NCBI GenBank assembly: GCA_964525365.1
Contig: CAZGGW010000041.1
Span: 1-6,867 of the forward strand
Reading direction: 5' to 3'
Length of the DNA: 6,867 nucleotides
DNA from: CAZGGW01 sp964525365
Lineage (GTDB): Bacteria > Bacillota_I > Bacilli_A > RF39 > UBA660
Below, piece after piece: positions 1-5,261 of this stretch. Made by a program: the position numbers and the translations under genes. The stretch's first letter is position 1. Each line of letters begins with the position of its first letter. Below the pieces are notes generated by a model. That model was not told the origin of the DNA, did not search any database, and saw only the letters and a program-made list of their open reading frames with translations.

Positions 1-2343
1 ACTTTTACTTCAGTTACAGCTTCAGGTATAAAAGGAATAATAAGAAAATTTACTGATATTTATTTGGCTGTATTTAAAATTGAACACGCTTATACAAAAG
101 AAGAAATTCTAGAGTTTTATGTGAATGCGCCATATCTTGGAAGTAGTAGTTATGGCGTTGAACAAGCTTGTCAAACTTATTTTGGTAAATCTGCCAGTGA
201 TATATCATTGCCAGAGGCTGCCTTAATCGCAGGTTTATTTCAATCTCCAGGTGCGTATGACCCATTTAATAATCCAGAAGCTGCCGAAGCAAGACGTAAT
301 GTCGTTTTAAATTTAATGGTAAGACACGGATATATAACTGAAAGTGAAAAAGAAGCTGCTAAAGCGGTAAGTATAGAAGATATGTTAGTTGGCAATGAAA
401 ATAAAAGCACTAACGTTTATCAAGGATTTATTGACACTGTAGTTGTGGAAGTTCAAGAGAAAACTGGCAATGACCCATATCAAATTCCAATGGAAATTTA
501 TTCAACAATGGTAAAAAGTAAGCAAGATGTAATAAATAATTTTTATAAAAATTTTAGTTTTGCTGATAAAAAAGTTCAAACTGGAATAGCTGTGATTGAC
601 AATAAAACTGGTGCAGTAATTGCTGTAGGCGCAGGTAGAAATAAAACGGGTGAATTAAGTTACAATTATTCAACTATGATAAAGAGACATCCTGGATCCA
701 CCGCAAAACCTCTTTTCGATTATGGACCTGGATTTGAATATGAAAAATGGTCTACCTATACCCCATTTTTTGATTCTAAAACGTACTATTCGAGCGGAAA
801 ATCTATCAGCAATTGGAATGGAAAATATTCTAATGCTGTAACAACGCTAGATAAATGTTTAGTACAATCAAAAAACACTTGTGCAGTACAAGCTTTTCAA
901 AGACTTGATAATTCTAAAATATATGATTTTATTACATCATTAGGAATAAAGCCGGAATCAGACAGTGAATTTATAAATGAAGCACATGCTCTCGGCGCAT
1001 TTACCGGAGTAAATCCAGTTCAACTTGCGGCAGCCTATTCTGCTTTCGCAACTGGTGGTTATTTTACAGAACCATATACAGTTAAAAAAATAGTATATAG
1101 AGATACTGATGAAGCTAACGTAAAAGAAACATACGAAACAAACGTCAAAAAGACAAAAGTTATGTCAGCTCAAACCGCTTATTTGATTACAAACATATTA
1201 TATGATGTAACACCTTCTAGTGCAAAAATATCAAGTACTAATATTGCTACGAAAACAGGAACAAGTACATATGACGATAGTTTGTTAAAGTCTCTTGGTA
1301 TAAGAGATGCCATTCGAGATAGTTGGGTTGCTTCATATAGTCCTGATTACACAATGACAATGTGGTATGGATACGACGAATTAAATAAAGAATACAAGCA
1401 AAACAAATGGTATACAACATTTTCCAAATCAGCTACGATTAGAAAAAATATACAAGTCTATTTAAATAAAAGAATATATGAGAAGAATTCTAAATTTACT
1501 AAGCCTTCTGGTATTGTATCCTCAAAAGTAGAACTTGAAACTATACCAGCCCAATTACCTTCTGATTATACTCCAAGTTCGATGATTGAAACTCATTACT
1601 TTATCTCTGGAACCGAACCAACGGAAGTATCATCAAGATATTCAAAACTTTCCAATCCACTTAATGTGACTTTATCTGAAAGCGGTAATACGGTAACATT
1701 GAATTGGGAATCTCCTGGAACCCCAAGTGCAATTAATAACGAGTATTTATTAAGTTATTATGAAAGTGGATATGGTAGTTTTGCTGAATACTACTATAAA
1801 AAAAGGATTACTTACAATAATAAAAGTATTGGAACATTTGGATTTGATATTTATTTATCTACTGGTACTACGACTAAAAAAGTCGGATTTACAAATAATA
1901 CTACATATACAATAAACTTATCTGAATATACTGGAACATATGACGCTGTAATTGTAAAATCTGCTTATTCAATATTTAAGAAAAATGCAAGTTCTGGAGT
2001 AACAAAGTATTTGAGTTCTTATGAAGTTCCTTCAACAGTAAGTGTCTCAGTTAAAAATGAAACTTTATCATTAAACAACAGTTGGAAAGGAGCATCTTCT
2101 GATGATATTTCTTCAATTGTTGTAAATGGGAATACAATAACACAATTTGAACTTATTGGAACTAATAGTGGCTTATTAACAATTTCAAGTATTAAAAAAG
2201 ATAATGCTACATCATCAATCAATGAAATTCATAACACAGTGGGAAATTATAATGTTACCTACTCTATTACATTCTCTTGCACAATTGATGGTGTAATAAA
2301 ACAATTTACACAATCAGCAACTCAAAATGTGACGGTACAATAA
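1..2343 (+). CDS. ponA: Class A penicillin-binding protein (bifunctional glycosyltransferase/transpeptidase), 5'-partial
   Basis: Class A PBPs polymerise lipid II into glycan strands and cross-link the peptides on the outer face of the membrane. The reading frame is open from base 1, so the gene begins upstream of the window; 780 residues are visible (numbered from base 1). Residues 1-100 are the second half of a GT51 glycosyltransferase: RK at 15-16, then KEEILEFYVN, a YGVE segment, YFGK and LPEAALIAG. The EDxxF and TQQ motifs and the membrane anchor lie outside. The transpeptidase domain has the SxxK serine in PGSTAKP (S233, K236), SKN at 290-292 and KTG at 418-420, all intact. A serine/threonine-rich tail follows: a fibronectin-III-like stretch from about 553 to 650 (NVTLSESGNTVTLNWES) and a second beta-rich stretch to 780. 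One oddity is D19, where the RKxxE motif normally has glutamate. The symbol ponA is inferred from the nth/dnaD neighbourhood; the family call itself is firm. Confidence 0.95.
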   Translation, partial: TFTSVTASGIKGIIRKFTDIYLAVFKIEHAYTKEEILEFYVNAPYLGSSSYGVEQACQTYFGKSASDISLPEAALIAGLFQSPGAYDPFNNPEAAEARRNVVLNLMVRHGYITESEKEAAKAVSIEDMLVGNENKSTNVYQGFIDTVVVEVQEKTGNDPYQIPMEIYSTMVKSKQDVINNFYKNFSFADKKVQTGIAVIDNKTGAVIAVGAGRNKTGELSYNYSTMIKRHPGSTAKPLFDYGPGFEYEKWSTYTPFFDSKTYYSSGKSISNWNGKYSNAVTTLDKCLVQSKNTCAVQAFQRLDNSKIYDFITSLGIKPESDSEFINEAHALGAFTGVNPVQLAAAYSAFATGGYFTEPYTVKKIVYRDTDEANVKETYETNVKKTKVMSAQTAYLITNILYDVTPSSAKISSTNIATKTGTSTYDDSLLKSLGIRDAIRDSWVASYSPDYTMTMWYGYDELNKEYKQNKWYTTFSKSATIRKNIQVYLNKRIYEKNSKFTKPSGIVSSKVELETIPAQLPSDYTPSSMIETHYFISGTEPTEVSSRYSKLSNPLNVTLSESGNTVTLNWESPGTPSAINNEYLLSYYESGYGSFAEYYYKKRITYNNKSIGTFGFDIYLSTGTTTKKVGFTNNTTYTINLSEYTGTYDAVIVKSAYSIFKKNASSGVTKYLSSYEVPSTVSVSVKNETLSLNNSWKGASSDDISSIVVNGNTITQFELIGTNSGLLTISSIKKDNATSSINEIHNTVGNYNVTYSITFSCTIDGVIKQFTQSATQNVTVQ

Positions 2344-2365
2344 AAGAAACCTCAGGGTTTCTTTT
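2342..2365. terminator. Bidirectional intrinsic terminator between ponA and nth
   Basis: A perfect 10-bp stem, AAAAGAAACC (2342-2351) paired with GGTTTCTTTT (2356-2365), encloses the 4-base loop TCAG. T-rich tracts follow on both strands, so it can end transcription from both convergent genes. The PBP stop codon (2341-2343) sits at the base of the stem. The nth stop codon TGA (complement of 2352-2354) lies in the loop, so the final Lys-Lys-Lys-Pro codons of nth form one arm. Confidence 0.85.
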
Positions 2366-2975
2366 TACATTGTTTATTTAACATACAATTCTGACACAAG
2401 GGCTTTTTTGCTGTACATATATATCTTCCAAACAACACAATTTGTTGATTAATGCGTACCCAGTCCTCTTTATTTTTTTTAAAATATTTCATTAATTTAT
2501 TTTCAATTTCTAATATATTATCTTCTTCATTAACAATTTCAAATCTTTTTGCTAATCTAGAAACATGAGTATCAACTCCAAAATTAGGTTCTTTATAATA
2601 CTCTCCAAGAAATACGTTTATTGTCTTTCTACCAATTCCAGGTAAAGTACTTAAATAGTTTCTATCATTTGGTACATATTTTGTCTCATTTAATTCTTCA
2701 ACTATATTTTTAAAATTTTTAGCTTTTGTCTTATATAATCCAATACTTTTTATTTCATTTTCTATATCTTTTATTGACATAGTGTTCAATTCTTTTAAAC
2801 TTTTATATTTATAAAACAATGTTTTAGTTACCATATTAACTCTTTTATCTGTAGTTTGAGCACTAAGCATAATAGAAAGTAATAATTCATAATCATTAGT
2901 ATACTCTAATTCACACCTTGGATTTGGAAAATTTCTATTTAAAGTTTCTAGAATATCTTTTTTATTCATTATCAT
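2352..2975 (-). CDS. nth: Endonuclease III (DNA glycosylase/AP lyase)
   Basis: Base-excision repair enzyme that removes oxidised pyrimidines and cleaves the abasic site through a lysine Schiff base. The 207-residue protein is close to the family's usual length. Visible hallmarks are LLSIMLSAQTTD at 32-43, the helix-hairpin-helix LPGIGRKT at 111-118 with catalytic Lys117, the catalytic Asp135 in GVDTHVSR, and a [4Fe-4S] ligand set with exact Cys-X6-Cys-X2-Cys-X5-Cys spacing (C187, C194, C197, C203). It follows dnaD on the same strand and overlaps its end. The start is uncertain: ATG at 2975 gives a 14-bp overlap, while ATG at 2969 (205 residues) gives 8 bp. Neither has a clear Shine-Dalgarno sequence, so translation probably depends on coupling to dnaD. 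The stop codon lies in the loop of a terminator. Confidence 0.96.
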   Translation of the reverse strand: MIMNKKDILETLNRNFPNPRCELEYTNDYELLLSIMLSAQTTDKRVNMVTKTLFYKYKSLKELNTMSIKDIENEIKSIGLYKTKAKNFKNIVEELNETKYVPNDRNYLSTLPGIGRKTINVFLGEYYKEPNFGVDTHVSRLAKRFEIVNEEDNILEIENKLMKYFKKNKEDWVRINQQIVLFGRYICTAKKPLCQNCMLNKQCKKKP

Positions 2976-3558
2976 CTAACCAATCATAATCAAATAGCTT
3001 CTGATCTTTTTCTTCTTTTTTTACATTTCCTTTTATATTCTTCTTACTCCATTCAAATAAGATCTTATCAATATATCTTAAATTTCTAACATCATTTAAA
3101 CTTGCCTCTTTTAGCGCCTTTAAAATTAATTCCTCACTTATTTTATTTTCTATCCATCCGCTTATCATTTCATATTCAAAAGGAGATAATGTCCTTCCAA
3201 ATTCCTTTTCAAAAGCAGTAAAAATATCACTATTTACAATTTCTTGCTTTTCACATGAAATCAACAATTGATTATAAAACAAATCCAAAGAAACAATTTC
3301 TTCCACAACATTCCCTTTTTTTACTTTTATTTCTATGAATTTCTTTTTTATTAAACTATTAAATACATCTAATGATTCTTTTTCCTCTAACCCCAAAGCT
3401 TCTTTCATAATTTTAGGATCAAAAACACTATTGCCATTCATAAAATATATTAAAAGTAATAACTCGTTTGTACTTATATTTAATTTATTAATATTTTTTA
3501 ATACAAAGGAATTAATCACATAACTTTTTGCTTTAATAAAATCTCTTAGTTCAAACAT
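2962..3558 (-). CDS. dnaD: DnaD replication initiation/restart protein
   Basis: DnaD remodels DNA and acts with DnaB and DnaI to load the replicative helicase at oriC and at stalled forks in Bacillota. From ATG 3558 the protein has 198 residues. Residues about 12-100 fit the N-terminal winged-helix domain (INKLNISTNELLLLIYFM). Residues about 112-172 fit the C-terminal DnaD/DnaB domain (FEKEFGRTLSPFEYEMISGW), including the YxxxIxxxW signature as YIDKILFEW at 162-170. A lysine-rich linker leads to an acidic end, DYDWLDDNE, resembling the W-L-acidic ending of other DnaD proteins. ATG 3558 is preferred over the in-frame GTG at 3564 because that GTG is itself part of the ribosome binding site. The gene begins 16 nt after cca and overlaps nth, so cca-dnaD-nth are probably cotranscribed. 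Confidence 0.93.
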   Translation of the reverse strand: MFELRDFIKAKSYVINSFVLKNINKLNISTNELLLLIYFMNGNSVFDPKIMKEALGLEEKESLDVFNSLIKKKFIEIKVKKGNVVEEIVSLDLFYNQLLISCEKQEIVNSDIFTAFEKEFGRTLSPFEYEMISGWIENKISEELILKALKEASLNDVRNLRYIDKILFEWSKKNIKGNVKKEEKDQKLFDYDWLDDNE

Positions 3559-3567
3559 AATCACCTC
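3559..3567 (-). promoter_or_regulatory. Ribosome binding site that fixes the dnaD start
   Basis: Read on the minus strand, GAGGTGATT directly precedes ATG 3558. It matches the 16S rRNA-complementary GAGGTGAT and leaves five bases between GAGG and the ATG. Starting at the upstream GTG (3564-3562) would use the site itself as the start codon. Confidence 0.8.
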
Positions 3568-3574
3568 AAATTAT

Positions 3575-4342
3575 TTATATTATACATTTTTTTTCTTCTT
3601 TAGTAAACGGAAAAACTTTTAGAAGTTTTAAAGAAGACCAAACTTCTAAATATTTTTTAGTATCCACTATCTGTGTCACTTGAAATCCTAAATGTATATC
3701 AATGTTATTATCTTTTACATACTTTAAAAATTGAACGCAATTTGTACTAAATATTATATCTAATTCGGACTTAACTTTGTTAACAGGAATCGTTTCAAGT
3801 AAAACGCTATTATTAATAATAAAATTGTCTAGTTCTTTATATAAATTAAATTTTAAAACTGAAGCATATTTTAATGCCCTTAATATACGAGTATTATCTT
3901 CTGTCAGCTTTTTGCTAGTATCTCCTATCACTTTTATTATCTTAGATTTTAAATCTTTAATTCCGCTTAACAAATCTATTATTTCATTATCTTTATTTAA
4001 ACATATTGCATTTATTGTAAAATCTCTTCTTAATAAATCTTGTTTTAACTCTGCAGTGTACTCTAATTCTATTGGCTTATTTTTATTGTATTTCAATTCT
4101 CTTCTATAAACCGTTATACTATAGTTATTCTCTTTAATTTTAAACTTCACACACAAATAATCATCATATGAAATAGATTGTTTGAATATCTCTTTTAAAT
4201 CAGAAAACGGCATACTAGTACAAATATCTATATCATTTGAGATTTTGCCGAGTAAAAAATCTCTAACATATCCACCAACTACATACGCTTCATATCCTTT
4301 ATTTTCTATTTTTTCTAATATTTCATATATTTCTTTATTCAT
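3575..4342 (-). CDS. cca: Class II CCA-adding enzyme/poly(A) polymerase family protein, C-terminally short
   Basis: The family adds or repairs the 3' CCA end of tRNAs without a nucleic acid template. The N-terminal half is clear: GGYVRDFLLG at 23-32, the metal-binding DxD as D37-I-D39, RRDFTINA at 105-112 (ribose/fold motif), and EDNTRILRA at 148-156 matching the nucleotide-selecting EDxxR motif. A neck-like helix (IPVNKVKSELDIIF) ends near 198. The protein stops at 255 residues, whereas B. subtilis Cca has about 400, so part of the body and the whole tRNA-binding tail are absent. The gap to dnaD is only 16 nt, so no detached C-terminal fragment fits downstream. It could be a lineage-specific short form, a CC- or A-adding variant, or a decayed gene; the intact catalytic motifs argue against simple decay. 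No Shine-Dalgarno sequence precedes ATG 4342. Confidence 0.87.
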   Translation of the reverse strand: MNKEIYEILEKIENKGYEAYVVGGYVRDFLLGKISNDIDICTSMPFSDLKEIFKQSISYDDYLCVKFKIKENNYSITVYRRELKYNKNKPIELEYTAELKQDLLRRDFTINAICLNKDNEIIDLLSGIKDLKSKIIKVIGDTSKKLTEDNTRILRALKYASVLKFNLYKELDNFIINNSVLLETIPVNKVKSELDIIFSTNCVQFLKYVKDNNIDIHLGFQVTQIVDTKKYLEVWSSLKLLKVFPFTKEEKKCII

Positions 4343-4348
4343 ATTACT

Positions 4349-4354
4349 ATTATA
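4349..4354 (-). promoter_or_regulatory. Candidate cca promoter -10 box, predicting a leaderless mRNA
   Basis: A perfect TATAAT on the minus strand is followed by exactly six bases (AGTAAT) and then the ATG of cca, so a normal start point would fall on the A of the start codon. At 17-bp spacing the -35 region falls in the poly-T tail of the hup terminator (TTTTTT) and matches poorly. The absence of any Shine-Dalgarno sequence fits a leaderless transcript. The -10 match alone could arise by chance in such A+T-rich DNA. Confidence 0.5.
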
Positions 4355-4368
4355 ACTTAATTTAAACT

Positions 4369-4394
4369 AAAAAAAAAGCACAAGGCTCTTTTTT
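4369..4394 (-). terminator. Intrinsic terminator of hup
   Basis: On the minus strand, an A-rich arm ending in GAGC (4394-4385) pairs with GCTTTTTTTT (4379-4370) across the loop CTTGT, with one G-T wobble; the T run continues to 4369. The arm overlaps the hup stop codon (4395-4393). It separates hup from the cca-dnaD-nth group immediately downstream. Confidence 0.8.
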
Positions 4395-4665
4395 AGTTTA
4401 AAGCATTTTTTAACTTTAATCCTGCTTTGAAAGTTGCAGCAGTCTTTGCTGGAATGTTTAAAGGCTTTTTAGTTAATGGATTAATTCCAGTTCTTGCAGC
4501 TCTTTTTTTAGCAGCAAATGTTCCAAATCCAACTAAAGCAACTTTTCCATTCTTTTTAAGACCATTAGTAATTCCTTCTAATGTAGCATCAAGTGCACGA
4601 CCGGCATCAGCTTTTGTTAATCCTACTTTAGCAGCAACGAATTCTACTAATTCTTGTTTAGTCAT
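4393..4665 (-). CDS. hup: DNA-binding protein HU
   Basis: HU is a small dimeric nucleoid protein that bends DNA and helps compact the chromosome. The 90-residue length is typical. The sequence carries the conserved core GFGTF at 46-50 and the beta-arm GINPLTKKPLNIP at 60-72, with Pro63, the residue that intercalates between base pairs, in its canonical place. Position 61 is Ile where many HU proteins, including B. subtilis HBsu, have Arg. The protein is markedly richer in alanine than its neighbours, as expected for HU. ATG 4665 is preceded by a strong GGGAGGT ribosome binding site with seven-base spacing. The gene has its own promoter and terminator, so it is a single-gene unit. Its closeness to spoIVA matches the spoIVA-hbs pair of B. 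subtilis, except that a divergent acetyltransferase gene is inserted between them here. Confidence 0.97.
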   Translation of the reverse strand: MTKQELVEFVAAKVGLTKADAGRALDATLEGITNGLKKNGKVALVGFGTFAAKKRAARTGINPLTKKPLNIPAKTAATFKAGLKLKNALN

Positions 4666-4687
4666 ATCATTTACCTCCCATAAATTT

Positions 4688-4704
4688 TAAGCATATTATG
4701 CTTA
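4688..4704. promoter_or_regulatory. 17-bp perfect palindrome in the hup leader (candidate operator)
   Basis: TAAGCATATTATGCTTA is two perfect 8-bp half-sites around one central base. It lies between the predicted hup start point (about 4706) and its ribosome binding site (4673-4679), a position where a bound repressor would block transcription. No T run follows, so it is not a terminator. The size and symmetry suit a dimeric regulator, but no regulator is identified. Confidence 0.45.
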
Positions 4705-4712
4705 CATTTATA

Positions 4713-4741
4713 ATTTTACATGTGAATATACGGAAAATCAA
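4713..4741 (-). promoter_or_regulatory. Promoter of hup (sigma-A type)
   Basis: On the minus strand, TTGATT (4741-4736) and TAAAAT (4718-4713) are separated by 17 bp, which is a good housekeeping promoter. The predicted start near 4706 gives a leader of about 40 nt carrying the palindrome at 4688-4704 and the GGGAGGT ribosome binding site. Confidence 0.65.
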
Positions 4742-4757
4742 GTGTTTTCTCGTTTTT

Positions 4758-4786
4758 TTTACAATTTCATTTAAATTTGATATAAT
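4758..4786 (+). promoter_or_regulatory. Promoter of the GNAT acetyltransferase gene
   Basis: TTTACA (4758-4763) and TATAAT (4781-4786) are separated by 17 bp, and TGA before TATAAT gives an extended -10 element. It is the strongest-looking promoter in the window. Its start point would be about 4793, the first base of the GAGG ribosome binding site, so the leader would be only about nine bases. It is arranged back to back with the hup promoter, with 16 bp between the two -35 boxes. Confidence 0.75.
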
Positions 4787-4801
4787 TTAATTGAGGTTAT
4801 T

Positions 4802-5251
4802 ATGGAAAAAATTAAAAATTATGATATTAAAATTGCTAACGGAGAAGAAAAAAAAAGATTAGAAGAAGTTTCGAAATTAGATAAAGATTTAAATAAATAT
4901 ATTACTTATTCTTCTAAAACACCAGCAGTTTTATTCTTATATGATAATGAGGTGATTGGATTTTATAGTGTCGCAAATCGTTTTGGAAATCCTGAAATTC
5001 AAGGCGCAATTTTAAAAGAATATAGAAATCAAGGACATGGAAAAGAATTGTTAAGAACTGCAACTGAACAGTGTATGACTCCAAATAATCAAAAAATTTA
5101 TCTATCAATTAAAAGTGATAATCTAGCATCCATCAATGTAGCAAAAGAAATAGGATATTATAGAGATTACGATTTTGAAGATCGAGAATTAGATGATAAT
5201 ATTACTTATTCTATGCTTAATCCGCTATATCAATCAAAAAGAGAAAAATAA
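4802..5251 (+). CDS. GNAT-family N-acetyltransferase
   Basis: Predicted to transfer an acetyl group from acetyl-CoA to an amine; the acceptor cannot be told from the sequence. The 149 residues match a single GNAT domain. The acetyl-CoA pyrophosphate loop is RNQGHG at 75-80, fitting R/QxxGxG/A and preceded by the strand GAILKEY; helix and motif B follow as DNLASINVAKEIGYY at 106-120. An IGFYSVANRF strand at 52-61 fits the central sheet. There is no signal peptide or membrane segment, so it should be cytoplasmic. ATG 4802 has GAGG five bases upstream and an extended -10 promoter. It stands alone, divergent from hup and convergent with spoIVA, with its stop codon inside the shared terminator loop. 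RimI-like or small-molecule acetylation are both possible. Confidence 0.9.
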   Translation: MEKIKNYDIKIANGEEKKRLEEVSKLDKDLNKYITYSSKTPAVLFLYDNEVIGFYSVANRFGNPEIQGAILKEYRNQGHGKELLRTATEQCMTPNNQKIYLSIKSDNLASINVAKEIGYYRDYDFEDRELDDNITYSMLNPLYQSKREK

Positions 5252-5261
5252 TTTCTCTTTT
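5237..5261. terminator. Bidirectional intrinsic terminator between the GNAT gene and spoIVA
   Basis: A perfect 10-bp stem, AAAAGAGAAA (5237-5246) with TTTCTCTTTT (5252-5261), has the loop AATAA. The GNAT stop TAA (5249-5251) is in the loop and the spoIVA stop (complement of 5260-5262) is at the base. The stem is A/T rich with two G-C pairs, so it is weaker than the one at 2342-2365. Confidence 0.75.

Noticed and set aside
64..66. TTG as the start codon of the PBP
   Set aside because: The frame is open to base 1 and the upstream residues (including RK at 15-16) continue the GT51 domain, so the gene is cut by the window edge.
2352..2354. TGA as tryptophan (mycoplasma code)
   Set aside because: The nth product ends naturally here after the iron-sulfur cysteines, and tryptophans elsewhere in the window are TGG.
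3777..4109. Plus-strand open frame of 110 codons opposite cca
   Set aside because: It lies wholly antisense to conserved cca motifs, has no family features or ribosome binding site, and its hydrophobic composition follows from the A/T-rich complement.
4427..4690. Plus-strand open frame of 87 codons opposite hup
   Set aside because: Mirror of the highly conserved HU coding sequence; no independent start signal and no recognisable product.
4681..4801. A small RNA or riboswitch in the hup-GNAT intergenic region
   Set aside because: The 120 bases are fully accounted for by two promoters, a palindrome and two ribosome binding sites; no extended folded element or terminator is visible.
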